A DNA stretch of 64,000 bases from Mesorhizobium ventifaucium. Lineage in GTDB: Bacteria > Pseudomonadota > Alphaproteobacteria > Rhizobiales > Rhizobiaceae. The stretch is from assembly GCF_935822925.1 (NCBI RefSeq), contig NZ_CAKXZS010000023.1:186001-250000 (forward strand), in the 5' to 3' direction. Made by a program: the position numbers and the translations under genes. The notes under the pieces were generated by a model, which was not told where the DNA came from, did no database searches, and was given only the letters and a program-made list of their open reading frames with translations. Shown piece by piece: positions 30,021-38,277 of this stretch (its first letter is position 1; every line of letters starts with the position of its first letter).

Positions 30021-30050
30021 GGCGTGGGCTCCGGATTGTGCCTTGCTCTA

Positions 30051-30098
30051 CCGCATCCACCCGACAACCGGAATCGATTTTCGGAAAGTACGATGCGG
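30051..30098. repeat. Dispersed palindromic element, copy 1 (minus orientation)
   Basis: CCGCATC (30051-30057) pairs with GATGCGG (30092-30098). Between them lies GAATCGATTTTCGG, the complement of the core word shared with the copies at 45237-45284 and 57905-57950. Total length is 48 bases. It sits between the HIT and FemAB-like genes. Confidence 0.85.
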
Positions 30099-30129
30099 AG
30101 GTTCGAAGTGTAAATGCATGTCGCGCGCT

Positions 30130-31347
30130 CTAATCGTCGGGCAGATCCTTGCGGAACGGGGTGTGCTCTTGGAGATAGCCGGCCATCCGCTCCACCTCGC
30201 GGCGCTCGCGCCTGAGATAGTCGGCGACCGCATTGCGCAAGCCGGGATGCGCGATGTAATGCGCCGAATGCATGGTCACCGGCCTGTAGCCGCGCGCCCG
30301 CTTGTGCTCGCCTTGCGCGCCGGCTTCGACCACCTTCAGCTTACGGTAGATGGCGAAGTCGATCGCCTGGTGATAGCAGACCTCGAAATGCAGGAAGGGG
30401 TGGTCCTCGATGCAGCCCCAGTTGCGCCCATAGAGCGCATCGGAACCGATGAAATTGATAGCGCCGGCAATGTAGCGTCCATTGCGCTTGGCCATCACCA
30501 GCAGGATGTCGTCGGCCATGCGCTCGCCGATCATCGAGAAAAACTCGCGGCTGAGATAGGGCCGGCCCCATTTCCTGCTGCCGGTATCCATGTAGAAGGC
30601 AAAGAAGTCGTCCCAGACCCTTTCGGTCAGGTCCTTGCCGGTCAGCCAGTCGATCGAGATGCCGTGAGCGAGCGCCTCGCGGCGCTCCTTCTTCATCGCC
30701 TTGCGCTTGCGCGATGCCAGAATGGCGAGAAAATCGTCGTAGGTCGAATAACCCTCATTGAAGAAGTGGAACTGCTGGTCGGTGCGGTGCAGGAAGCCCG
30801 CCGCTTCCAGCGCCTCGACATCCCTCAGCTGCGCGAAAGTCACGTGCGCGGAGGATACGCCGAGCTTTTCCGTCACCGCCTTAAGGCCGGCTGCCAAGCC
30901 GGCCTTAACGGCGCGACTGTCCTCGCCCTTGTTGACCAACAGGCGAGGGCCGGTGACCGGCGTGAACGGCACGGCGCATTGCAGTTTTGGATAGTAACGC
31001 CCGCCGGCGCGCTCGAACGCGTCCGACCAGCCGTGATCGAAAACATATTCGCCCTGGCTGTGCGATTTCAGGTAGCAGGGAATGGCACCGAGGAGCTTTC
31101 CCTGTGCTGTCTCGAGCCTGAGATGATGGCCCTGCCAGCCGGTGCGCCGCACGGCGCAGCCGGAATCCTCAAGCGCACTCAAAAAGGCGAAGGAAACGAG
31201 CGGGTTGTAGCCGTTTTCTATATCGCCGCGTGCGGTCCCGCCGAGGCCATCCCATTCAGCGCAGGTGAAGGCGCCGATGCCGGAGGCAACCCGGATCGCA
31301 TACGCTCCATTCGCCGTTTGCCCGTCGCCTTCATCGCCTTGATCCAT
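30130..31347 (-). CDS. FemAB-like GNAT N-acyltransferase (DUF482 / peptidogalycan biosynthesis family)
   Basis: 405 residues of the family often labelled peptidogalycan biosynthesis/recognition protein. Readable conserved parts are NPLVSFAFLSALEDSGC, KSHSQGEYVFDHGWSDAFERAG, YYPKLQCAVPFTPVTGPRLL and the C-terminal FEVCYHQAIDFAI and KVVEAGAQGEHKRARGY. The fold is related to FemAB aminoacyl transferases. The real acceptor is unknown. It follows the GDPD gene by about 40 bases in the same direction. Confidence 0.87.
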   Translation of the reverse strand: MDQGDEGDGQTANGAYAIRVASGIGAFTCAEWDGLGGTARGDIENGYNPLVSFAFLSALEDSGCAVRRTGWQGHHLRLETAQGKLLGAIPCYLKSHSQGEYVFDHGWSDAFERAGGRYYPKLQCAVPFTPVTGPRLLVNKGEDSRAVKAGLAAGLKAVTEKLGVSSAHVTFAQLRDVEALEAAGFLHRTDQQFHFFNEGYSTYDDFLAILASRKRKAMKKERREALAHGISIDWLTGKDLTERVWDDFFAFYMDTGSRKWGRPYLSREFFSMIGERMADDILLVMAKRNGRYIAGAINFIGSDALYGRNWGCIEDHPFLHFEVCYHQAIDFAIYRKLKVVEAGAQGEHKRARGYRPVTMHSAHYIAHPGLRNAVADYLRRERREVERMAGYLQEHTPFRKDLPDD

Positions 31348-31388
31348 GAGGCCTATTTAAGGTCCGTGCCGGTTCATGCAAGCTCGGT

Positions 31389-32117
31389 TCAAGCGACCTG
31401 CATAAGATCCGGCTCAAATCCTTCGAACGTCATCTGGTCGGCATATCTGAAGGTCAGGTCGACCGCCGGTTGGTCGAGCACGGTCCAGGTGATGACCGGC
31501 ATTTTGAGCCTTTTGCGCACAAAACTGACAAACCGGTTCGGCAGGTCGCCTGCGGCGTAGGAGGTGAAGGCGATGTCGTGCGCCAGCATGGCGAAATGCG
31601 CCTCGATCAGCTTGACTTCGTTGCCATAAGCGGTCAGCCCGCCCGGAATGCCGGGCGCGTGTTTCGGGAAATCGCGGATCAGCCAGTGGTCGAACGACAT
31701 GATCGCCGCCTTGCCCTTGTAGTTTTTGAGCATCTTGCCGACGCTTTCCACCAAGTCTTCGTCACGGCCCGGAACCCCTTTCAGCTCGACGACCACCGGC
31801 ACGCGACCATCGACCAGGTCGAGGGCCTGCTGCAGCGTCGGCAGATGATCTGATGTGCCGCCGATCTTGAGGGCCGTCATTTCTGCTGCCGTGCGCTGCC
31901 AGACGAAACCATCCTGGCCGGTCAGCCGCTTCAGATCGCCATCGTGGATGATCACCGGAACGCGGTCTGACGACAGATGCACATCGCATTCGATCGCATA
32001 GCCGCGTTCAGCCGCAGCGGCAAAGGCGGAAAGCGTGTTCTCCCAGCGCGTCTTGTTCATGTCGTGGAGGCCGCGATGGGCAATGGGTCGGGCGGTCAGC
32101 CAGGAAAGGTCGGTCAT
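31389..32117 (-). CDS. Glycerophosphodiester phosphodiesterase family protein
   Basis: 242 residues, cytoplasmic GDPD TIM barrel, starting MTDLSWLTARPIAHRGLHD at 32117. Catalytic elements are visible: AHRGLHD, ENTLSAFAAAAERGYAIECDVHLSSD and IIHDGDLKRLTG. It cleaves glycerophosphodiesters to glycerol 3-phosphate and an alcohol. No signal peptide is seen, unlike periplasmic GlpQ types. The upstream extension of the open frame overlaps ridA and is not used. The gap to ridA is only 7 bases. Confidence 0.9.
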   Translation of the reverse strand: MTDLSWLTARPIAHRGLHDMNKTRWENTLSAFAAAAERGYAIECDVHLSSDRVPVIIHDGDLKRLTGQDGFVWQRTAAEMTALKIGGTSDHLPTLQQALDLVDGRVPVVVELKGVPGRDEDLVESVGKMLKNYKGKAAIMSFDHWLIRDFPKHAPGIPGGLTAYGNEVKLIEAHFAMLAHDIAFTSYAAGDLPNRFVSFVRKRLKMPVITWTVLDQPAVDLTFRYADQMTFEGFEPDLMQVA

Positions 32118-32124
32118 GCTAGGC

Positions 32125-32589
32125 TCATTCGACTTCGAAGATGGCTTCGATTTCCACTGCGGCATTAAGCGGCAGGGAGGCGGCACCGACGGCGGCGCGG
32201 GCATGCTTGCCGGGATCGCCGAGCACTGCAACCAGAAAATCCGAGGCGCCGTTGGCAACCAGGTGCTGTTCGACAAAATCCGGCGCCGAGGCGACGAAGA
32301 CGGTGATCTTCACCACGCGGCAGATTTTCTCGAGATCGCCAAGTGCTGCCTTGGCCTGCGCCAATATGTTGATCGCGCAGTATTTTGCCGCTTCCTTGCC
32401 GGCTGCGGTGTCGACATCACGGCCGAGCAGCCCGCTCGCCTGCAGCTTGCCCTGCTTGAGCGGCAGCTGTCCGGCGATGAACAGCAGATTGCCTGACCTG
32501 CAATAGGGCACGTAATTGGCGGCGGGCGCGGCGGCGACGGGAAGCCTCACGTCGAGATCGCTTAGCCGCTTTTCGATTGTCTCATTCAT
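32125..32589 (-). CDS. RidA family protein (YjgF/YER057c/UK114)
   Basis: 154 residues of the longer RidA subgroup. RidA proteins hydrolyse reactive enamine/imine intermediates of PLP enzymes. The body includes GNLLFIAGQLPLKQGKLQASG and NILAQAKAALGDLEKICRVVKITVFV (read in two pieces) and the C-terminal PLNAAVEIEAIFEVE. The usual catalytic Arg before the final segment (xxxRAAVG) is present in HARAAVGAASLP. It is the first gene of the ridA-GDPD-FemAB-like unit. Confidence 0.9.
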   Translation of the reverse strand: MNETIEKRLSDLDVRLPVAAAPAANYVPYCRSGNLLFIAGQLPLKQGKLQASGLLGRDVDTAAGKEAAKYCAINILAQAKAALGDLEKICRVVKITVFVASAPDFVEQHLVANGASDFLVAVLGDPGKHARAAVGAASLPLNAAVEIEAIFEVE

Positions 32590-32728
32590 GGTATTTCCCT
32601 ATTGCTAGATGAGGCTGCGCAGGCCGGGCCGAAATTGCAATTTTTGCCTCGCTTCCGCCACGACTTTTTTTAAGCTGAACCCTCTTTCCATGCGACCTGC
32701 CAACAGGGCGCGATGATCGGAGCCCCTC

Positions 32729-33556
32729 ATGCGCGCAACACGCCTCGCATTCCACGCTGTCCTGCTGCCAGCAGTGTTCTCGATGGCGCCGGCTTTTGCC
32801 GTACCGGCGCTGCAGGCGCATCGCGCGGTTTATGATCTGACCCTGGACAAGGCCTCTGACCGCTCGGGCATCACCGGCATTTCCGGCCGCATGGTCTATG
32901 AGTTCAATGGCTCGCCTTGCGAAGGCTATACGGTGAAGTTCCGTTTCGTCACCCAGATCGTCACCAACGAGAATACAAGGCTGACCGACCAGCAGACGAC
33001 CACTTTCGAGGACGCCGAAGGCAAGACCTTCTCGTTCGTGACAAAATCCTTCGTCGACCAGACTCTCGACAAGGAGGTCAAGGGCACCGCGACGAAGGAG
33101 ACAAACGGCCTCAAGGTCGATATCGACAAGCCGGAGAAGAGCAGCGTCGAACTGCCGGCCACCCAGTTTCCGACACAGCATCTGGTCGAACTGATCGACA
33201 AGGCCGAAAAGGGCGAAAATTTCTACGAAACCAACCTATTCGACGGTTCGGAAGATGCCAACAAGGTGATGACCACCACCGTCGTCGTCGGCAAGAAATC
33301 CGATGCCGACAAGGCCGATCCGGAAGTGCCGGCACTGGCAAAACTCGCCAGCGACAAATACTGGCCAGTCGACATCGCCTATTTCGACAGCACCGACAAG
33401 TCAGGCGAGGAGGTGCCGGAATACCGGATCAGCTTCAAGTTGCATGAGAACGGCATCACGCGCGACCTCCTCATGGACTACAACGACTTCTCGATGACCG
33501 GCAAGCTGGTCAATCTTTCGCTGTTCGATCAGACGAAACCCTGTCCGTCGAAATAG
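32729..33556 (+). CDS. eipB: Periplasmic cell-envelope integrity protein EipB (DUF1849)
   Basis: 275 residues with a signal peptide (MRATRLAFHAVLLPAVFSMAPAFA). The mature part begins VPALQAHRAVYDLTLDKASD, the DUF1849 signature. Two cysteines, C64 in NGSPCEGY and C272 in TKPCPSK, match the conserved disulfide described for Brucella EipB. That protein is a beta-spiral periplasmic protein needed for envelope integrity and interacting with TPR proteins. It is divergent from ridA. Confidence 0.92.
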   Translation: MRATRLAFHAVLLPAVFSMAPAFAVPALQAHRAVYDLTLDKASDRSGITGISGRMVYEFNGSPCEGYTVKFRFVTQIVTNENTRLTDQQTTTFEDAEGKTFSFVTKSFVDQTLDKEVKGTATKETNGLKVDIDKPEKSSVELPATQFPTQHLVELIDKAEKGENFYETNLFDGSEDANKVMTTTVVVGKKSDADKADPEVPALAKLASDKYWPVDIAYFDSTDKSGEEVPEYRISFKLHENGITRDLLMDYNDFSMTGKLVNLSLFDQTKPCPSK

Positions 33557-33655
33557 AGCGCCAGGTTAGCCACGCCCGCAAGGCGGCGGTGAATGACTTG
33601 AACACGCCGCAATTGCATTTCAACCTCTACGCCGAGCGATCGATCGGGGGGTGGG

Positions 33656-34954
33656 TTGAGCAAAATCGACGTGTTCGTGGCGCCGACGCCCAATCCGGCG
33701 CTGATCAGGATCATGACTGTCGTCAACCGGGTCGTCATGCTGCGTGGCATTCCCGTGTTTCGCGATCTGTTGCCGTTCAACCGCGTGGCCGGATTGCGTG
33801 GTGTCGCCAATGTCCGCCATATCGACTTTCCCGACGACGACCGGCAACGGCTGAAGGCCTGTTGCGGCGCAGGCAAGGCGACGTTCATCACGCCCAACCA
33901 TCCGGAATTCTTTACCGACTGGATGATCGACAAGGAGATCGTCTCACGGGTCAGTCCTCTCGCGGCATCCTGGGCCACGCATGGCGTCGTCAACGGCCTC
34001 GGCCGGATCATGCAGAAATTCTGGCTGGCCAACAATCTGATCGCCCAGATACCCGGCAACAGCGGTGCTGCCAAGGAACACTCGATCGCCTGGGCGCTGA
34101 AAGGGCATGGTGTTCTCTTGCATCCCGAAGGCGGCGTCGGCTGGCATGCCAATGTCGTCGGTCCGCTTCTTCCGGGGGCAGTCGAGATGGGGTTCGAAGC
34201 GCTCAAACGCGGTCGCGCCACAGATCAGGATTTCGAAGTCTGGATCGCGCCGGTTGTCTGGAAGCTCGCCTTCACCAAAAATGTCGAGCCGGCGCTGGCA
34301 CAGGAATGCGCCTATGTCGAGAAAAGCCTGAAGATCGAACGCCGTGCCGCCGATACGCTGCCGGAGCGCGTCCACCATATCTATGCGACGCTGCTGTCGC
34401 GCGATGAGATTGCCTGCGGCATGGCGCCCGACGAGCGGGCTTCGAACGCCGCGCGTCAGAAGCAATTGCTGCTCGAGCTGAGCCGGCGTCTGGGGGAGGG
34501 TGTGTCGGTCGATCCCGGCGCCAGCGAGATCGCCGAGCTTTTGCGCCGGTCGCGCCGCTGGCTGCGGGAAGGCACCGGCGATCCCGAGCGACAAAAACAG
34601 ATCCGCTTGCTGGCGGACACGATCCAGCGTCTCCAACGCGTCGGACCGTGGGCCTCAGCCAATCCGCGCATCACGGAAGAGGAGATCGCAGAGCATCTGA
34701 AGCGCATTCGTAACGACTATTGCCAGGGCACGCTGCGCGACACGGTCAATCGCTTCGTGCCGCAACCGGCCGGGCCGCGCTGCGCGCATATCCGGGTGCC
34801 GGAGCCGTTGGGATTGCACGCCTATCCTGGCTCGGTCGACGATGCGCTCGCCGAACTGCGCAGCCGCATGCAGGCGGCTGTCACCACGACAGTGACGGAA
34901 CTCGAAGCCGCCGGCGGCTTCATTTTCTATCCGAATCCCTTCTATCATCCCTAA
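33656..34954 (+). CDS. PlsC-like lysophospholipid acyltransferase family protein
   Basis: 432 residues. A PlsC-like acyltransferase core lies in the first half: TPNHPEFFTDW at 79-89 resembles motif I but with five rather than four residues between H82 and D88. HPEGGVGWH at 156-164 resembles the PEG motif. The C-terminal half (about 230-432) is helical with many Arg and no recognised domain. The start is TTG at 33656 preceded by GGGGGGTGGG. It could acylate an unusual acceptor or be inactive. No neighbour explains it. Confidence 0.7.
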   Translation: MSKIDVFVAPTPNPALIRIMTVVNRVVMLRGIPVFRDLLPFNRVAGLRGVANVRHIDFPDDDRQRLKACCGAGKATFITPNHPEFFTDWMIDKEIVSRVSPLAASWATHGVVNGLGRIMQKFWLANNLIAQIPGNSGAAKEHSIAWALKGHGVLLHPEGGVGWHANVVGPLLPGAVEMGFEALKRGRATDQDFEVWIAPVVWKLAFTKNVEPALAQECAYVEKSLKIERRAADTLPERVHHIYATLLSRDEIACGMAPDERASNAARQKQLLLELSRRLGEGVSVDPGASEIAELLRRSRRWLREGTGDPERQKQIRLLADTIQRLQRVGPWASANPRITEEEIAEHLKRIRNDYCQGTLRDTVNRFVPQPAGPRCAHIRVPEPLGLHAYPGSVDDALAELRSRMQAAVTTTVTELEAAGGFIFYPNPFYHP

Positions 34955-34996
34955 CATTGGTATCGCTAGCATTGGCATTGCGAGCATTGGATCTCG
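34952..34996. repeat. 15-bp tandem repeat beginning at a stop codon
   Basis: TAACATTGGTATCGC (34952-34966), TAGCATTGGCATTGC (34967-34981) and the diverged GAGCATTGGATCTCG (34982-34996). The first three bases are the TAA stop of the PlsC-like gene. The first two copies match at 12 of 15 positions. Confidence 0.8.
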
Positions 34997-35054
34997 GCTC
35001 CAGGTGAGCTGCGGCTCCGCTGGTCGGCGCAGATGAAGGAGTGCGGCAAGCCTC

Positions 35055-35333
35055 ATGGCGGTCTATGTCGACGCGGCGATCTGGAAATGGGTCGGCCACC
35101 GCTGGTGTCACCTGCTGGCCGACGATACCGATGAGCTGCATCGTTTTGCAGCACAGCTTGGCATCAAGCGCTCATCCTATCAGGGGCCGCCGAAGACATC
35201 GGCGCCGCATTATGACATAACCGGCTTCGAGCGCGACCGTGCGGTGCGGCTGGGCGCCGTCGAATGCAGCCGCGAGGAGATCGTTGCTGTTTTTCGGCGG
35301 GTCCGCGTGCCGAAGGGGAAGATACGACCATGA
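35055..35333 (+). CDS. DUF4031 domain protein
   Basis: 92 residues: MAVYVDAAIWKWVGHRWCHLLADDTDELHRFA, then LGIKRSSYQGPPKTSAPHYDI, the DUF4031 pattern. Small cytoplasmic protein of unknown function. Its stop overlaps the start of the LysE-type exporter (ATGA), so the two are translationally coupled. Confidence 0.88.
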   Translation: MAVYVDAAIWKWVGHRWCHLLADDTDELHRFAAQLGIKRSSYQGPPKTSAPHYDITGFERDRAVRLGAVECSREEIVAVFRRVRVPKGKIRP

Positions 35334-35941
35334 CGTTGACGGCATTTCTGGCTTATTGCGCCGCGATCACATTTGCCGCCGCCACGCCTGGCCCGGCGAT
35401 GTTCACGGTCATCGCCAGTGGCGTCTCGCGCGGGTTCGTTCGCGCTTTCCTGGCTGGGCTCGGCATCGCCGCTGGCGACGCGGTGCTGGTGACTTTGGCG
35501 CTGCTCGGTCTCGTGGCACTGGCACACACCTTCGAATGGGTTTTTCTCATCCTGAAATATGCAGGTGCTGCCTATCTGATGTTTCTTGGCATCAGGATGT
35601 GGCGATCGGCTTCCGCGCGATCAGATGGACTGCAGGCAACGCAGGCAAGACTGTCTCGATCTTTTTTCCTCGGCATCTCCATCGCGCTGGGCAACCCGAA
35701 GGCGATCCTGTTCCACGCCTCCATCATGCCATTGATCCTCGATCTCAACACGATGAGCTTCGCCGAGGGGCTGCTCGTGGTTGCGGTCGTGATCGGCGTC
35801 AACATGATCACCATGGGCGTCTATGCGGCGCTTGCCGGGCAGGCTTCGAGCTGGTTCAAGACGCCAAGGCGGATGCGCTTGATGAACAGGTTTGCCGGCG
35901 GCGCCATGATCGGCACCGGTGCGCTGATCGCCGCACGTTGA
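35330..35941 (+). CDS. LysE/RhtB family amino-acid exporter
   Basis: 203 residues with about six hydrophobic segments. The family signature near the N-terminus is ITFAAATPGPAMFTVIASGVSRGF, with the GxxxAxGxxxGD-like GLGIAAGDAVL and the later GNPKAILFHASIMPL. Members export lysine, homoserine or threonine. The substrate here is not predictable. The start at 35330 overlaps the DUF4031 stop. Confidence 0.9.
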   Translation: MTLTAFLAYCAAITFAAATPGPAMFTVIASGVSRGFVRAFLAGLGIAAGDAVLVTLALLGLVALAHTFEWVFLILKYAGAAYLMFLGIRMWRSASARSDGLQATQARLSRSFFLGISIALGNPKAILFHASIMPLILDLNTMSFAEGLLVVAVVIGVNMITMGVYAALAGQASSWFKTPRRMRLMNRFAGGAMIGTGALIAAR

Positions 35942-36118
35942 GCCGCAGGACACCGCAGCGCTTGCGTTTGCCGCGCAACCCTTCTATATGCGCGCTCATT
36001 CCACACACGGACTTTGGTGTCTGCCCGGGAGAAATCCGGCTGAAACCTCCGGTGGCGTTCGAGGACAAAGTCCAGAAATGCCTGTGTCCGTGGAGGCTAA
36101 CCGGAAAAGGAAATAAGA
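35942..36118 (+). promoter_or_regulatory. Structured 5' leader of rpsB
   Basis: The 177 bases before rpsB hold self-complementary words: GGACTTT near 36009 with AAAGTCC near 36067, CCACACACGG with CCGTGG, and CCTCC with GGAGG. AAAAGGAAATAAG directly precedes the ATG. Ribosomal protein leaders often fold to bind their own product. Autoregulation by S2 here is inference only. Confidence 0.4.
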
Positions 36119-36916
36119 ATGGCTCTGCCTGATTTCAGCATGCGCCAGCTTTTGGAAGCTGGCATTCACTTCGGCCACCAGACCCACCGCTGGAACCCGA
36201 AGATGGCGCCCTATATCTATGGCGCCCGCAACAACATCCACATCATCGACCTCTCGCAGACGGTGCCGCTGCTGAACCAGGCGCTGAAGCAGGTTTCCGA
36301 CACCGTCGCCAAGGGTGGCCGCGTGCTGTTCGTCGGCACCAAGCGCCAGGCGTCCGATATCGTTGCCGACGCCGCACAGCGCTCGGCCCAGTACTATGTC
36401 AACTCCCGCTGGCTCGGCGGCATGATGACCAACTGGAAGACGATCTCGAACTCCATCCAGCGCTTGCGCAAGCTTGACGAGATGCTGGCTGGCGAGGCCC
36501 AGGGGCTCACCAAGAAGGAGCGCCTTAACCTCGACCGCGAGCGCGAGAAGCTCGACAAGGCGCTGGGCGGCATCAAGGACATGGGCTCGACGCCTGACCT
36601 GATGTTCGTGATCGACACCAACAAGGAAGCGATCGCCATCCTCGAGGCCAAGCGTCTCGGCATCCCGGTCGTCGCCATCATCGATTCCAACTGCGACCCG
36701 GACAAGATCGATTTCCCGATTCCGGGCAATGACGACGCGGCCCGCGCCATCCAGCTCTATTGCGATCTGATCGCCAAGGCTGCAATCGACGGCATCGCTC
36801 GCCAGCAGGGCGCGCTTGGCGTCGACGTCGGCGCGTTGGCCGAGGCTCCGATCGAGCCGGCACTCGAGCCGACGCCGACCGCCGAGACACCGGCCGCCCA
36901 GACACCGGAAGCGTAA
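36119..36916 (+). CDS. rpsB: 30S ribosomal protein S2
   Basis: 265 residues: [29 protein letters not shown] (N-terminal S2 signature), [31 protein letters not shown] and [16 protein letters not shown]. The C-terminus has an Ala/Pro/Glu-rich tail of about 20 residues usual in alphaproteobacteria. It is the first gene of the rpsB-tsf-pyrH-frr growth cluster. Confidence 0.98.
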   Translation: MALPDFSMRQLLEAGIHFGHQTHRWNPKMAPYIYGARNNIHIIDLSQTVPLLNQALKQVSDTVAKGGRVLFVGTKRQASDIVADAAQRSAQYYVNSRWLGGMMTNWKTISNSIQRLRKLDEMLAGEAQGLTKKERLNLDREREKLDKALGGIKDMGSTPDLMFVIDTNKEAIAILEAKRLGIPVVAIIDSNCDPDKIDFPIPGNDDAARAIQLYCDLIAKAAIDGIARQQGALGVDVGALAEAPIEPALEPTPTAETPAAQTPEA

Positions 36917-36920
36917 CAGC

Positions 36921-36940
36921 GAAGGCCGGTTTCGGCCTTC
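36921..36940 (+). terminator. Hairpin between rpsB and tsf (possible attenuator)
   Basis: GAAGGCCG (36921-36928) pairs perfectly with CGGCCTTC (36933-36940) around a GTTT loop, 5 bases after the rpsB stop. ATCTTTCT follows. The T run is imperfect, so partial termination or mRNA 3' end protection is more likely than a full stop. Confidence 0.6.
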
Positions 36941-37033
36941 ATCTTTCTCATATTTTGGCGCGCAAAGCGCTGGCGCCAGGCGCATCATCGAGGACCGGTG
37001 GTGCGTCGGTGCATTTTAAACAAAGAGGCGACA

Positions 37034-37957
37034 ATGAGCATTTCGGCTGCACAGGTCAAAGAACTCCGCGACTTGACAGGCGCGGGCATGATGGACTGCA
37101 AGATGGCGTTGAACGAGACCAACGGCAACATGGAAGAGGCCGTCGACTGGCTGCGCAAGAAGGGCATCTCCAAGGCAGACAAGAAGGCCGGCCGTACCGC
37201 GGCCGAAGGCCTCATCGGCGTCGATTCCGGCGTGCGTGAGGCGGCGGTCGTCGAGGTCAATTCCGAGACCGACTTCGTTGCCCGCAACGCTGCCTTCCAG
37301 GAGATCGTCGCCAACGTCGCCAAGGTGGCGCTCGCCTATGGCGGCAAGACCGAGGCCGTCGCAGCCGCACCGTACCCGGGTTCCGACAAGTCGGTTGCCG
37401 ACACCATCAAGGACGCTGTCGGCACCATTGGTGAGAATCTTGGCTTCCGCCGTTCGGCCAAGCTCACCGTCGAGCACGGCGCCGTCGCAACCTACGTCCA
37501 CAATGCGGTTGCCGACGGCCTTGGCAAGCTCGGCGTGCTGGTCGCCATCGAGACATCTGGCAACGCGCAGGCCGCCAACGCCTTTGCGCGTCAGGTCGCC
37601 ATGCATGTCGCCGCCACCAACCCGATGGCGCTGACCACGGAAGAACTCGATCCGGCCGCGGTCGAGCGCGAGAAGGCGATCTTCGCCGACCAGGCGCGCC
37701 AGTCCGGCAAGCCGGAAGCGATTATCGAGAAGATGGTCGAGGGCCGCCTGCGCAAGTTCTACGAAGAGGTCGTGCTGCTCAAGCAGGCTTTCGTGCTCAA
37801 CCCCGACATCACCGTCGAGAAGGCGCTGCAGGATGCCGAGAAGGAAATCGGCGCACCGGCCAAGATCACGGCCTATCTGCGCTTCGCGCTCGGCGAGGGC
37901 ATCGAAAAGGACGAGACCGATTTTGCGGCGGACGTCGCGGCGGCGGTCAAGAAGTAA
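37034..37957 (+). CDS. tsf: Elongation factor Ts
   Basis: 307 residues starting [28 protein letters not shown], the EF-Ts UBA domain with [13 protein letters not shown]. It is followed by the core motif [13 protein letters not shown] and the C-terminal dimerisation part. It recycles EF-Tu-GDP. The start at 37034 follows AAAGAGGCGACA. An upstream in-frame extension to 36998 is not used. Confidence 0.98.
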   Translation: MSISAAQVKELRDLTGAGMMDCKMALNETNGNMEEAVDWLRKKGISKADKKAGRTAAEGLIGVDSGVREAAVVEVNSETDFVARNAAFQEIVANVAKVALAYGGKTEAVAAAPYPGSDKSVADTIKDAVGTIGENLGFRRSAKLTVEHGAVATYVHNAVADGLGKLGVLVAIETSGNAQAANAFARQVAMHVAATNPMALTTEELDPAAVEREKAIFADQARQSGKPEAIIEKMVEGRLRKFYEEVVLLKQAFVLNPDITVEKALQDAEKEIGAPAKITAYLRFALGEGIEKDETDFAADVAAAVKK

Positions 37958-37987
37958 AACGCACTCTATCTTTCTGAAAAGACTTTA

Positions 37988-38017
37988 CGGCCGGGTGTCC
38001 GCGTGGATGCCCGGCCG
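37988..38017 (+). terminator. Long hairpin after tsf
   Basis: CGGCCGGGTGTCC (37988-38000) pairs with GGATGCCCGGCCG (38005-38017), 13 pairs with two wobbles, around a GCGT loop. ATTTCTTG follows. It lies 30 bases after tsf and probably ends or attenuates the rpsB-tsf transcript before pyrH. Confidence 0.7.
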
Positions 38018-38069
38018 ATTTCTTGCGCGTATCGATGAAGGCCAGGCTTCGAGGACAGGCCGGCTGGCT

Positions 38070-38117
38070 ATCTGCTCACGCCCGGATCTGCTCATGTCCG
38101 AATCTGCTCGTGCAGTT
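38070..38117. repeat. Three-copy 16-bp tandem repeat between tsf and pyrH
   Basis: Copies begin at 38070 (ATCTGCTCACGCCCGG), 38086 (ATCTGCTCATGTCCGA) and 38102 (ATCTGCTCGTGCAGTT). The first nine or so bases are the best conserved. The 320-base gap between tsf and pyrH has no gene. It holds the tsf hairpin, this repeat and a second hairpin at 38165. Confidence 0.85.
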
Positions 38118-38164
38118 GCATTTGCCGGTGTAAGCCAATGACTGGAAGCGCGTTTACCGGTTCC

Positions 38165-38188
38165 GGCGCCGCGTGACATCGCGGCGCC
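38165..38188. promoter_or_regulatory. Hairpin in the pyrH leader
   Basis: GGCGCCGCG (38165-38173) and CGCGGCGCC (38180-38188) form a perfect 9-bp stem with loop TGACAT, about 90 bases before the pyrH ATG. There is no T run, so it is not a classical terminator. It may shape the leader RNA. Confidence 0.55.
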
Positions 38189-38277
38189 CTTCGTGTATCG
38201 GAACGCCAATGTTTCGGGGCAGCGCCTGCGCGGGGAAGCCGCCCCGGGCGCGTCACACGCATATTGATGAGGACCAG

